From: Steroidobacter agaridevorans
GTDB taxonomy: Bacteria > Pseudomonadota > Gammaproteobacteria > Steroidobacterales > Steroidobacteraceae
DNA: 52,691 nt
Reading direction: 5' to 3'
Assembly: GCF_009932555.1 (NCBI RefSeq)
Contig: NZ_BLJO01000002.1
Location: forward strand, 866,311 to 919,001
In this document: one piece after another, positions 28,627 through 38,100 of the stretch
Numbering within the stretch: position 1 is the first letter of the stretch
How the letters are laid out: each line of letters begins with the position of its first letter
Program-made: the position numbers and the translations under genes
Notes under the pieces: generated by a model
The model's input: only the letters and a program-made list of their open reading frames with translations
Told to the model about the DNA's origin: nothing
The model's database searches: none

Positions 28627-28661
28627 CCTCCAGCTGGAGTGCCGAATGTCAAATTCCATCG
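28627..28661. repeat. Dispersed repeat copy 3
   Basis: Contains cctccagctggagtgcc then tcaaattcc, paired with the copy at 26126-26160. It lies in the 287-bp gap between the pentapeptide and LysR genes and overlaps the LysR stop region. Confidence 0.5.
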
Positions 28662-29587
28662 CCTGAGTTCTGCGCCGGGCGCGCAATCTCCTCGAGCATC
28701 CATTCGCGAAAGGCGACGATGCGTGAGTCCTCGCCGCTGCTGTCTGGATACACCAAGTGATACGCGTATCCTGGTGCCGGACTGAGCCCGATATCGAACA
28801 GTTTCACCAGCCGCCCCCGAGCAAGGTCGCCAGCGATCATGGCCAGCTCAACCAGCCCTACGGCATTGCCGTCCAAAACGGCTTGCACCACGTGGCTTGA
28901 GTCCGCAAACGCGACGCATTGACTGTCGTCAAAGTCGCGTTCGCCGGCGGCGTCCATCCACATGCGCCAGTTAGGCCAGTCCACGTCATTCACTTTGCAA
29001 TTCACATAGCAAAGGGTGTGCGTAAAAAGATCGCGCGGCGCCTTCAGCTGCGGAGCGTTGGCGAACAGCGAAGGACTGCAAACAGCCGCGACGACGGCAT
29101 CGAACAGGCGGTGCGAGCGTGCTCCCGCATAGGTGCCCGCGCCGAAGCGGATCGCAACGTCGACATCGTCTCGGTCGAAGTCGCGAACCTGATCGGTAAT
29201 GTCGAACGTGAATTCCAGCCCCGGATGTGCAGCCTTGAACTGGGGTAAGCGCGGCAGGAGCCAGTGAGTTGCAAACCTTGGCCCCACGGTCAGACGCAGT
29301 TGATTCGAATCTCGCGCAATGCGTCGAGCGCGGCCGGCAGCACGGTGCAATGTGTCCAACGCATCTGTGGTCGCTTCAAACAGCACGGCGCCGGCGGGAG
29401 TCAGCTGAATGCTCCGACTGGTACGCGCGAACAACACGATGCCGAGTTGATCCTCGATTTCCTTGATCTGGTAGCTGACGGCGGCCGGCGTCAATCCCAC
29501 CTCATCGGCGGCGCGCGTGAAGTTCAAGTGTCGCGCGGCGGCCTCGAAGGTTCGCAGCGCTCGCGTGCCCGGCAGATTTCGGTTCAT
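28649..29587 (-). CDS. LysR family transcriptional regulator (GcvA-like)
   Basis: 312 residues. The N-terminal winged helix-turn-helix is typical of the GcvA branch: LPGTRALRTFEAAARHLNFTRAADEVGLTPAAVSYQIKEIEDQLG, followed by LFARTSRSIQLTPAG. The C-terminal periplasmic-binding-protein-like effector domain spans about 90-295. The gene is divergent from the class IV aminotransferase with only about 80 bp between starts, so that gene is the likely target. The effector is unknown; an amino acid or amine is a guess from the neighbour. Confidence 0.93.
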   Translation of the reverse strand: MNRNLPGTRALRTFEAAARHLNFTRAADEVGLTPAAVSYQIKEIEDQLGIVLFARTSRSIQLTPAGAVLFEATTDALDTLHRAAGRARRIARDSNQLRLTVGPRFATHWLLPRLPQFKAAHPGLEFTFDITDQVRDFDRDDVDVAIRFGAGTYAGARSHRLFDAVVAAVCSPSLFANAPQLKAPRDLFTHTLCYVNCKVNDVDWPNWRMWMDAAGERDFDDSQCVAFADSSHVVQAVLDGNAVGLVELAMIAGDLARGRLVKLFDIGLSPAPGYAYHLVYPDSSGEDSRIVAFREWMLEEIARPAQNSGDGI

Positions 29588-29666
29588 CGATCTTCAAGCC
29601 AAATTTGTCGATGCGTCGAAAACTACTCGTTTCCCCGCCTTCGTTCAAATCCCTAGGATGCGACCC
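29588..29666. promoter_or_regulatory. Divergent control region between LysR and aminotransferase genes
   Basis: 79 bp shared upstream region, the classical place for a LysR operator. I could not pick out one convincing T-N11-A dyad. Confidence 0.4.
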
Positions 29667-30482
29667 ATGTCTACCGCATCCAACGCTTTCGTTACGCAAG
29701 TCAACGGCCGCACGGCGATCACCGATGACTTGGCTCCGCTTGCCTTCGCAGGCTTCGCTCACTTCACTGCCATGCAGGTGCGTGGCGGCCGCGTGCGAGG
29801 GCTCGATCTCCACCTGCAACGGCTACGCACCGCCTCACTGGCGCTGTTTGGTCGCGCCACATCGGATGACCAACTGCGCACTTATCTTCGGAAGGCGCTG
29901 AAGGCCGGGCCAGCGGATGTATCGTTGACCGCGACGATTTACTCGCGAGCCGGTGAGTTCACCTCGACTGACACGAAGGGCGAGCTCGACGTACTGGTCC
30001 GCACGGGACCGGCGGCGTCCGGCCCCAACGGTCCGCTGGCATTAGCCGCGTTCGAACACGAGCGAATGCTCCCCGCCATCAAGCACGTCGGCGAGATCGC
30101 GAAGACCTATTACATGCGTGAGGCGGCAAAAGAAGGCTTCGACGACGCCGCATTCGTCGACCGCAGCGGTCGCCTGAGCGAGGCATCGATCTGGAATCTG
30201 GCGCTCTGGGATGGCGAAGCCGTGGTGTGGCCCGAGGCGGCCATGTTGACCGGCACCACGATGAGCATCGTTCAGCGGCAGCTGCATGCCATGGGAGTTC
30301 CACAGCGCGTTGAGGAGGTCTCGTTGACCAACCTGCCGCAGCTTCGTGGCGCCGTCGTGATGAACTCGTGGACGCCGGCGGTGCCTGTAAGCAGGATTGG
30401 CTCGGTGAAGTTACCCGAGGCGCCCGAATTCCCCGATCTACTCCGTCGCGCATACGAGGCCGAGTCCCTCGTCGAGATCTAG
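29667..30482 (+). CDS. Class IV aminotransferase family protein
   Basis: PLP-dependent fold-type IV enzyme (family of branched-chain aminotransferase, D-amino-acid aminotransferase and 4-amino-4-deoxychorismate lyase). Start ATG 29667 is chosen for AGGA 8 nt upstream; ATG 29658 is an alternative. 271 residues. The family core is visible: a Lys in PAIKHVGEIAKTYYMREA as the probable Schiff-base lysine, AKEGFDDAAFVDRSGRLSEASIWNLAL, and LTGTTMSIVQRQLHAMGV as the PLP phosphate/C-terminal segment. Substrate cannot be inferred from sequence; divergence from a LysR gene suggests inducible amino-acid metabolism. Confidence 0.87.
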   Translation: MSTASNAFVTQVNGRTAITDDLAPLAFAGFAHFTAMQVRGGRVRGLDLHLQRLRTASLALFGRATSDDQLRTYLRKALKAGPADVSLTATIYSRAGEFTSTDTKGELDVLVRTGPAASGPNGPLALAAFEHERMLPAIKHVGEIAKTYYMREAAKEGFDDAAFVDRSGRLSEASIWNLALWDGEAVVWPEAAMLTGTTMSIVQRQLHAMGVPQRVEEVSLTNLPQLRGAVVMNSWTPAVPVSRIGSVKLPEAPEFPDLLRRAYEAESLVEI

Positions 30483-30564
30483 AAGCGCCGGCGAGATCGC
30501 TCATCGTTTCTGATGCCCACCGTCGGCTCAGGAACCGATTCGCCCGGGGCGCGTTCGCGTCGGT

Positions 30565-31098
30565 ATGGAGCAGACCTTCACCAAGCCGCCCGACGGACCC
30601 AGCGTCGTCGCGAGGAACATTGAAGCTCTGCTGCAAAGACAGAGTCGGGACCAGCAATCGCGGACGTTACAGCAGCGGATCGCCGACGCCGTGACCGCGG
30701 CGGCAGGCAGTCTGCCGTTCGTCTACGTACATCTGGCGGTCGTGATCCTGTGGGTGCTGGTGAACGTCGGCTGGACGCCGCTGAAGGCGTTCGATCCCAC
30801 GTTTGTGCTGCTCGCGACGGCGGCTTCGGTCGAGGCCATCTTTCTGAGTACGTTCGTGCTGGTAACGCAGAACCGCATGCAGCGGGAAGCGGATCGACGC
30901 GCGGATCTCGATCTGCAGATCAGTCTGCTCACCGAGCATGAGTTGACGCGCACCATTCAACTCGTCAATGCGATCGCGGCAAAGGTGGGCGCGCAAGTGC
31001 CCATAGACGAGATCGAGGAATTACAGCGCGACATCTCGCCCGAACAGGTGCTGGACGCGATCGATAAAGCAGCTACCAACGGTCCTTCGATCAACTGA
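30565..31098 (+). CDS. DUF1003 domain-containing membrane protein
   Basis: 177 residues. Matches DUF1003: QQRIADAVTAAAGSLPFVYVHLAVVILWVLVNVG, FDPTFVLLATAASVEAIFLSTFVLVTQNRMQREADRRADLDLQI split over two membrane helices (about 50-72 and 82-103), then a cytoplasmic helical tail with HELTRTIQLVNAIAAKVG. Function of the family is unknown. It is separate from the aminotransferase (82-bp gap) and followed by a strong hairpin. Confidence 0.9.
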   Translation: MEQTFTKPPDGPSVVARNIEALLQRQSRDQQSRTLQQRIADAVTAAAGSLPFVYVHLAVVILWVLVNVGWTPLKAFDPTFVLLATAASVEAIFLSTFVLVTQNRMQREADRRADLDLQISLLTEHELTRTIQLVNAIAAKVGAQVPIDEIEELQRDISPEQVLDAIDKAATNGPSIN

Positions 31099-31106
31099 GC
31101 GCCGCT

Positions 31107-31129
31107 CGGCCGGGAACGCTACCCGGCCG
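31107..31129. terminator. Bidirectional terminator hairpin
   Basis: 8-bp GC stem CGGCCGGG/CCCGGCCG (31107-31114, 31122-31129) with a 7-nt loop, between the convergent DUF1003 and beta-propeller genes. No U-tract. Confidence 0.6.
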
Positions 31130-31146
31130 GCGAAGCCAATCGCGAG

Positions 31147-32784
31147 CTACTGCAGCTTGACGGCCACCAAACCGCCGTCACTCGCAGTGGCGCCCGTCGC
31201 GATATATAAAGTGCGATCCGCGGATATCGCCAACATGCCAGGCTGCGGATAGCGCCACCGGACCTCGCGAGTCTCCAAATCGAGCGCGTACACCGCGACA
31301 TCGGTACTCACAAAAAGCAGGTTGCGCGTGACGACGATATTGCGATGGAACGAGCTGTCGCCTTGACCTTCCGGCTTCCAGCTCCACACGATCTGACCGG
31401 TGGTTTCATCGATCGCATCGAGCGACATCGGTGAATTACGCGCGACGTAAATTGTTTCATCGGCAATCGCCGGCGCCGTCAGATATGCATACGACGTGGA
31501 CCATTCATAGCGCATGTTGGCGCTGACGTCGAAGCTCGACAGCACGCGCTGATCGTAATGTTCCGCGCTGCTACTGGCCCGACCGCTGAACGCACCGCCT
31601 GCATACGCAAGCACATTGTTTCGGCTGCCGAGCATCGGCGAGCCGTGGTACGCGTAGCCGGAGGAGCCGCCGAACGGATCCGCGATCGTATGGGCCGCGA
31701 CGCCCGTCACTTTGTCCACGACATGAAGGGACGCGCCATTGTAGTGATAAACGTACTGTTCGTTGACTGCGGGCGTGAACAAGTCCCAAGCGCCACCTGA
31801 CGCGTATTCCCACACGGCAGCACCATCCAACGTGGAGAACGAGTATGTGATGCCGCCAAAGTAGCCGGCGCCAACGTAGACGCGATCCTCGAATACAGTC
31901 GGATTCAACGTGTGCGGCCACTGCCCGGCAAACGCCGATTTGCCGAGGAACGCACCGGTGTCGGCATTGAACCGCCACAGGAAAGTATCCTGGTGGCCCG
32001 TGGTCGCGACATAGACGTTGCCACCCTTGACCGCCGGCGGGCCGAGCGCCGGGACCGATCCGAACGACACGCGCCAGGCCTCCAGCCCATCCTCCTCATT
32101 CAGTGCGATCAACGCGCCTTCGCCAAAATAGACGTCCTTGCTGAGATAAACGGTTTTATCGCTGGTAACCACGGCATTGATGCCGCCGATCGGCTCGCCG
32201 TCCGCCGGACGCTGCCAGCGCCAGGCTTCAGCAAACTTGGACGCATTCAGCCAGATGGGCACATAACCGGTGTGTCCGGCGTCCCGTTGATGCGTTTCCC
32301 AATCGGCCACGGCGGAAACCCGAAGCGCATAGGTGATAGATCCACTGGTGCCTGCATAGGTCTGCGCACACGCGGAGTCCTTGCATGCACGCACCGTCAG
32401 CGTGCCTTCGTAAGTCCCCGGGCCGACATCGGGCGCTGTCTCGATTGTGAAGTCACTGCCGGCTGTCGCCAGCTGCGGAGCATGTATCTGAAACCTGGAG
32501 GACGCATCGGCGATCTGAAAGTAAACGGAACTTGCCGATGGCAGATTGGTGGCGCTCCACGTGGCCGCAACTTTCACCGGAAACGCATCGCCCTCGGCCA
32601 GGTCCAGATCGACGTTGCTGGAAGTGACCGAGACCTGAACAGTGGGCTCGGGTGCGGGCTGCTGAGGTGTGGGCGGGGGCGACGATGACGGCGGCGGCGA
32701 CGAACCGCCGCTGCCCGAACCGCCGCCGCAGGCAGCCAATAGAAGACCCGAGAGGACCCCGGCCGTCGCTCGTGAAAAATCCAT
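31147..32784 (-). CDS. PQQ-type beta-propeller lipoprotein
   Basis: 545 residues. Lipoprotein signal with lipobox LLAAC (Cys about residue 19), a Gly/Ser then Pro-rich linker, an Ig/cadherin-like beta domain (about 50-160, VQVSVTSSNVDLDLAEGD...YALRVSAVADWE), and a PQQ-binding-like beta-propeller (about 165-545). The propeller has repeated blades of the form ALDLETREVRWRYP, AIDETTGQIVWSWKP and ALNEEDGLEAWRV. No catalytic dehydrogenase residues are evident, so it is more likely a surface or periplasmic scaffold than an enzyme. GAAGAGG precedes the ATG. It diverges from the AraC gene; a GGTTA-tg-TAACC palindrome lies upstream. Confidence 0.88.
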   Translation of the reverse strand: MDFSRATAGVLSGLLLAACGGGSGSGGSSPPPSSSPPPTPQQPAPEPTVQVSVTSSNVDLDLAEGDAFPVKVAATWSATNLPSASSVYFQIADASSRFQIHAPQLATAGSDFTIETAPDVGPGTYEGTLTVRACKDSACAQTYAGTSGSITYALRVSAVADWETHQRDAGHTGYVPIWLNASKFAEAWRWQRPADGEPIGGINAVVTSDKTVYLSKDVYFGEGALIALNEEDGLEAWRVSFGSVPALGPPAVKGGNVYVATTGHQDTFLWRFNADTGAFLGKSAFAGQWPHTLNPTVFEDRVYVGAGYFGGITYSFSTLDGAAVWEYASGGAWDLFTPAVNEQYVYHYNGASLHVVDKVTGVAAHTIADPFGGSSGYAYHGSPMLGSRNNVLAYAGGAFSGRASSSAEHYDQRVLSSFDVSANMRYEWSTSYAYLTAPAIADETIYVARNSPMSLDAIDETTGQIVWSWKPEGQGDSSFHRNIVVTRNLLFVSTDVAVYALDLETREVRWRYPQPGMLAISADRTLYIATGATASDGGLVAVKLQ

Positions 32785-32826
32785 ACCCTCTTCCCTAGCG
32801 CAGAACGCGCGCTACTCGACAAACCC

Positions 32827-32838
32827 GGTTATGTAACC
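32827..32838. promoter_or_regulatory. Small palindrome upstream of the beta-propeller gene
   Basis: GGTTA-tg-TAACC, about 45 bp before the beta-propeller start, in the 223-bp divergent space with the AraC-type gene. It could be an operator; the evidence is only symmetry and place. Confidence 0.3.
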
Positions 32839-33007
32839 CTCCGCGTGCAATATTTCATCGGAAGTCCGTGCTTCCTGACCGCTGCTGGCGACGCGAAGGT
32901 GCAGCGGCATCTTAACTCAGATTTTTTGCGCCGGAATCCCTTCCGCAAGATTGGCCGGGCGCATGCGCTGCCGGCTCGACAATCTATGCCGGCGCCACGA
33001 GAATCCG

Positions 33008-33898
33008 ATGACGATAATGACGACGGCAACCCGGCGATACCATGAACGACTGCAGCGTGTGCTGGAACACATCGACCGGCACGCCGGCCAGGCGCTCAGC
33101 CTGGAGACGCTGAGCAGCGTTGCAGCCTTTTCGAAGTTTCACTTCCATCGGCAATTTACCGCGGTGATGGGGTTGCCACTGCATCGTTACATCCAACTCG
33201 TCCGCATGAAGCGGGCGTCCTGGAGGTTGGCGTTCCGTGAGGGGCAGGCAGTCATCGACATTGCGATGGATGCCGGTTACGAGACACCCGACGCCTTTGC
33301 CCGCGCCTTTCGTCAACAGTTCGGACAGACACCCACGGGCTTCCGCAAGGATCCTGACTGGGATTCGTGGCTCGAAGCGTTTACGACTTATAACCACGCA
33401 AGGGCCGAACTCATGAAGACTTCATATACAGCCGATGACGTAACCATCGTCCAGGCACCAGAGACGCCGGTCGCCGTCATGACCCATCGGGGCGATCCAG
33501 CGCGGCTCGGTCAAACCATCCAGCGTTTCATCGCCTGGCGAAAATCCACCGGCCTTCATCCCCGCAGCAGCGCGACGTTCAACGTCTTTCATACCGATCC
33601 ACGATCGACAGCACCGGAAGAGTTCCGCTTGGACCTGTGCGCAGCAACCGATCGTGCCGTCGCCCCGAACGATGCCGGCGTGGAGAACGGGCTCATTCCC
33701 GGCGGCCGCTGTGCCCGGTTACGTGTGACAGGCTCCAGCGACGACCTGGAGGCGCCCGCACTCTATCTCTATCGCCACTGGCTGCCGGCCAGCGGCGAAG
33801 AGACTCGCGACTTTCCCATCTATTGTGAGCGCGTCCGATTCTTCCCCGACGTGCCGGAGCACGAGGCGATCACCGATCTGTATCTGCCGTTACGATGA
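33008..33898 (+). CDS. AraC family regulator with GyrI-like effector domain
   Basis: 296 residues from ATG 33008. Two helix-turn-helix motifs in the N-terminal 110 residues: LSLETLSSVAAFSKFHFHRQFTAV and the AraC signature AIDIAMDAGYETPDAFARAFRQQFGQTPTGFR (split here around residue 85). A GyrI/SoxS-like small-molecule-binding domain follows (about 135-296: VAVMTHRGDPARLGQTIQRFIAWRKSTG, FPIYCERVRFFPDV). Such regulators (Rob, TipA-like) sense drugs or hydrophobic compounds. The target gene is unclear; the divergent lipoprotein is one option. Confidence 0.92.
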   Translation: MTIMTTATRRYHERLQRVLEHIDRHAGQALSLETLSSVAAFSKFHFHRQFTAVMGLPLHRYIQLVRMKRASWRLAFREGQAVIDIAMDAGYETPDAFARAFRQQFGQTPTGFRKDPDWDSWLEAFTTYNHARAELMKTSYTADDVTIVQAPETPVAVMTHRGDPARLGQTIQRFIAWRKSTGLHPRSSATFNVFHTDPRSTAPEEFRLDLCAATDRAVAPNDAGVENGLIPGGRCARLRVTGSSDDLEAPALYLYRHWLPASGEETRDFPIYCERVRFFPDVPEHEAITDLYLPLR

Positions 33899-33901
33899 GG
33901 C

Positions 33902-34405
33902 TCACCCCGCCAGCGCCGGCGCGTAACGAAACATCGCCATCGACAGCACGGCGAGGCCAAGAAAGATACCCGAGACGCGCGAGCTCACAGCGGCGCGGCG
34001 ACCGAGCGATGCAAGTTCCGCCAGATCGCCGGCCGACTTCGACGCCGCGCCTTGCAGCTTCGCCATCTTCATTCCCGCGGGCCGCCCAATCAAAACGCCC
34101 ACCAGAAACGACAGCACCGCAGCGGCCGCTCCAGTGGCTAGCACGATGCCGCCGGTCGATGTATCGCCATCATGAAGCGTCGCGAACAAGTACATTCCCG
34201 ACAGCACGGTGATAAGAGCGGCAATGCCCGACGCAGGTCCCAGCTTCCGCGTGGCCAGTGCCGTCCAGCGGCCGGCGCCCTCATCGGCGTGGCGTGTGCC
34301 GATCGGTATGATTGCGAAAGAGAGTGCGAACATGCTGCCCGCCCAGATCACTCCACCAAGGATGTGAAGCACGCGGGCAAGCAGCAACAGCGTGACGGTC
34401 GTCAT
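33902..34405 (-). CDS. Four-helix integral membrane protein (CopD/DUF2269-like)
   Basis: 167 residues from ATG 34405 with GAGG 8 nt upstream; the longer frame is unsupported and would cross the operator. Four hydrophobic helices: about 3-27 (LLLLARVLHILGGVIWAGSMFAL), 50-72, 78-103 and 138-158. The His in the first helix and the overall plan recall CopD-like and DUF2269 membrane proteins; I would not assign a substrate. It is divergent from the TetR gene with a dyad operator between them, so it is probably repressed by that regulator. Confidence 0.75.
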   Translation of the reverse strand: MTTVTLLLLARVLHILGGVIWAGSMFALSFAIIPIGTRHADEGAGRWTALATRKLGPASGIAALITVLSGMYLFATLHDGDTSTGGIVLATGAAAAVLSFLVGVLIGRPAGMKMAKLQGAASKSAGDLAELASLGRRAAVSSRVSGIFLGLAVLSMAMFRYAPALAG

Positions 34406-34424
34406 GGGCGTCCCTCGAATGGCT

Positions 34425-34453
34425 AATTGAATATACACACTGTATAACTAATT
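34425..34453. promoter_or_regulatory. 29-bp dyad operator between the TetR and membrane-protein genes
   Basis: Perfectly symmetric layout AATT-N3-TATACA-CAC-TGTATA-N3-AATT centred on 34439. It spans nearly all of the 50-bp gap between two divergent starts and overlaps a -10-like TATAAC (34443-34448) that ends 7 nt before the tetR ATG. This fits a TetR-family site controlling both genes. Confidence 0.7.
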
Positions 34454-34455
34454 TT

Positions 34456-35070
34456 ATGGCAGTCAAGTCGAAACGCAGGACTTATCGCAGCGATGTGCGC
34501 GCAGCATCGGTTGATGAAGGCCGGGCACGAATGGTCGAGGCGGGACGGAAATTATTGATGGGCGGCAAAGGAATGCCGGCCTTCTCGATCGATGCGGTTG
34601 CTCGCGAAGCCGGCGTCACGCGCGCCACGGTGTACAACCAGTTCGAATCGAAGCACGTCTTGCTGGCGGCGATCTTCGATGACATCGCACAGAAAGGCGG
34701 GCTGTTCGAGCTGTCACAAGTCTTTTCGGAGCCGGACCCCGAGAAGGCGTTACGACGCGCAGTCGCAATCTTTGCGAAGTTCTGGGGCGGGCACGCGCAG
34801 ACCATGCCGAAGTTCACTGCCTTCGGTCAGTTGGACGAGGAAGTCGCGACGCTGATGAGCGAACGCGCCGAGCGTCGCCGCAAACTACTCGCCGCGATCG
34901 TTGCACGCATGACGCCGGTCCACTCGCCTGCCGATCTCGTCGATGTTTTGTACGCACTGACGAGTGCGGAGTTTTATCGCCTGCTAGCGGTGCACGGTCG
35001 CAGCACGAAAGCCATCGAGGAGCTCATTTGGCAGGCTGTGGCAGACGCTGTGAATCGATTCACGAAGTAG
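34456..35070 (+). CDS. TetR/AcrR family transcriptional regulator
   Basis: 204 residues. The N-terminal HTH is ARMVEAGRKLL...FSIDAVAREAGVTRATVYNQFESKHVLLAAIF, a classical TetR signature. The C-terminal helical ligand domain (about 80-204) has no recognised specificity. There is no Shine-Dalgarno; a -10 box sits 7 nt before the ATG, so the mRNA is probably leaderless and autoregulated through the overlapping dyad. The short gap and operator make the divergent four-helix membrane protein its likely target. Confidence 0.93.
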   Translation: MAVKSKRRTYRSDVRAASVDEGRARMVEAGRKLLMGGKGMPAFSIDAVAREAGVTRATVYNQFESKHVLLAAIFDDIAQKGGLFELSQVFSEPDPEKALRRAVAIFAKFWGGHAQTMPKFTAFGQLDEEVATLMSERAERRRKLLAAIVARMTPVHSPADLVDVLYALTSAEFYRLLAVHGRSTKAIEELIWQAVADAVNRFTK

Positions 35071-35179
35071 CCGCTGGCAACTCGCCTCACGTTTGGCACC
35101 TGGTAACGAAAGCCTGCGGAGAAACGAAATTGTTCCTGCCCGCGACGCCGGGCATCATGGAGAAAAAAACGGAGCGGGC

Positions 35180-38100
35180 ATGCCACGGATCGAAGCCAAT
35201 GTGAGCGTCGAGGAGCTGCAGGCTCGCTTTCAGGGCGGCGTCAACGATCCCGATCTTCTGGGCAAAATGCTCGAGCGCCTCAGCGGGCGGCAAGGCCAGC
35301 GCGCGAGCGACCTGCGTGGCAAGCTGATAGCCCGGCTCAGCCAATTGCACTCACCCGTTCCGGAGACAACGGCGCAGACCTCGCCAGCCGTGCACGCAGG
35401 CATGCGCGCGCCGGGCACACCGGGTTTGCCGCCGGCCATTCCACAACGGACCGGCCGACGCACCGAATTAAACATCAAGCCCGATGCGACGCAGGCACAG
35501 AAGTACACCGCCGCGCTGCAGGCGCTGATCGTCGAGCAGAAGGCTTCCAAGAAGCGCCGCTCACGTTCGCTGTCGAACGGCAAGCAAGTGCCCGGGGGCG
35601 GGCAGACCCTCCTGTATTCCTTTGAGATCGAGGATGGCTCGAAGCTCATCGACGACTCCAATGTACAACTCGAAGTGCAGGGACAGCGTCACGACGCTGT
35701 CATTGCCTCCGCCCGGCCCGACGGCGTGTTGATCAGTATTGGAGTCGATCTCGGCCCGGAGCTGCCAAAAGCACGTTTGTTGTTGGACGACACCGCCCTG
35801 CTCGCTCAGCTGTGCGAGCGAATTGGCGATATCGGCAAAAACTTTCCGTTCAACACCACGCTGGCGGACGCCATGGTCGACCCGGCCCCGCGCCTGGCTG
35901 CAATCCCTGCACTCCAGGATTCTCCTGCCACCGCTCGGTTGGAAAGCTCGCAAACGCGTGCGCGCGAAAGCGTTCGGACACAGGCTCTGACATACATATG
36001 GGGCCCGCCCGGCTGCGGAAAAACCTACACCTTGGCCGAGATCGTGCGCATGGCGTTCGTCGCCGGCCAGCGCATTCTCATCTGCTCCAACACAAACAAA
36101 GCCGTGGATGGAGTGCTGCATGGGGTATGCAAGCAGTTGCAGATCGATCATGCCCCGGTATTGCAGGCCGGCCTGGTCGTCCGTCTGGGCCAGATCGTGG
36201 ACGATCGGCTGCAGGCCGAGTTTGCCGAGCTCATCAGCGCGGACCGGGTAACCGAGCGCCTGGCCATGCAGCTTCGGGAGCTCATATCGGAGAAGAATGA
36301 AGCGATCAGGCAAACGATTGCTCAGCGCCATGCGGTTCGCGAGTGGCTCGCGCGCTTCGACGAGCTTGGCCAGAAGAAACACAGGGCCGCCGAGTTGCTC
36401 CGCTCTGCTCAGACGCTAGCCGCGGAGTCGACGCGAATCGACGGCGCCATTCAGGCGCAGCGGCGCACACTGGCACAGCTATATGAGGAGTCGCAGCGGG
36501 CCGAAGGATTCCTACGCCGCTTCTTCGAACGCCCCAAACGGCAGATCGACGCCGACATCACACAGATCGAGGCAGCACTCCCCGAGCTCCATCACGAGCT
36601 TGCCGATGCCAACCGGCAGGTCGGACTGGCCAACCAAAAGCACCGGGAAATGGAACAAGAGTGCCGGCATTTGGCGGGGGAACTGGCGCACGTCAACGAA
36701 GCAGCTCAGCGCCGCGAATTTGCCAGGCTGGAACAAGCCGAGCAGACGCTTGCCGATGAGATTCAGCAACTGGAAAAACAGATCTCTCAACTGCATGGTG
36801 AGCTCATTCGCAATGCTCGCATCGTCGGTGTCACGGGCACACGCGCGTACCTGAGTGTCAGGGACATTTCGCCAATGGACCTGGTCATCATCGACGAAGC
36901 GTCGATGATGCCTCTGCCGGTCGTGTGGTTCATTGCAGGGATGGCCAGTACGCGAGCCGTCGTCTGCGGCGACTTCCGACAACTACCGCCTATTGTCGAC
37001 ACCGACAATCCCGCGATCGCGGAACACATCGGCGCCGACGTGTTCAACGCAGCCGGCGTCAGTCGACTCGACCCGAACGACCGCCGCATCGTCATGTTGG
37101 ACACGCAACGGCGCATGCAGCCGGCGATCTGCGATCTCATCTCCGGACCGATGTATGGCGGCCGGCTGCGAAGCTTCGACGGGGCCGACTTCTGGGCTCG
37201 GCGCAATGCCCAGCCCAAGCCGCCGGAACCGTTGTCGGCCACGCTGACCATCGTCGATACATCGCAGCTCTACCCCATCGAGTCCGTCGATGCGAACCGC
37301 TCGCGCTTCAACCTGCTGCATGCCTTACTCACGCGCAACATCGCGTGGCACATGAAGCAACGCGACTACCTGAACGACTCCAAGCGCCTGGCGATCATCA
37401 CGCCGTACCGGGCACAGGTAAACCTAGCGCGCACGCTGCTTGCCGATGCGGGAATCGAGTATGCGCAGGTCGGTACGGTGCACGCGTTCCAGGGCGATGA
37501 GCGCCACACGATCGTAGTGGACATCCCCGAAAGCGAAGGCGCTACGGGCCAAGCCGGCAGGCTCATCCGTGGGTCCGCGCCGAACGACCTCGGAGCGCGC
37601 CTGATCAATGTGGCCGTCAGCCGCGCGCAGAATCATCTGATTGTCGTTGCGAATCTCGCTTATCTCGATCGTATATTGCCGACCTCGTCGATGCTGCGTG
37701 CGGTGTTGTGCGCGATGCAAACGGCAGGCACCGTTGTCCAAGCGGCAGAACTGTTATCTCGTGGGCCTGCTGGGCTGGAAGGACTCGATGGTGTCGATAT
37801 CAAGACGCTGGCGCGAGAGTACGGACTGTTCGATCAAACGGATTTTGACGCCGCGCTCGCTGCCGATCTCGGGCGGGCCCGACGCAGCATAGCGATTTTC
37901 TCGGGATTCATTGCCAAGCGACGAACGCTCGAGCTCACGGATGCGCTGCAGGCCCGCATCCAAGCGGGTGTACGGGCCCGATGCGTTACGCGCCCGCCAC
38001 ATCGCAATCTGCCGAATACTGCAATCGGAAGAGAGGCCCTGGACAAGCTCGAAAGCATCGGTTGCGCGGTGGATTGCCGGGTGCACATTCACCAGAAGGT

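Noticed and set aside
28367-28666. 99-codon plus-strand frame in the pentapeptide-LysR gap
   Set aside because: It begins inside the pentapeptide gene's upstream region, has no start signal and only contains the dispersed repeat at its end.
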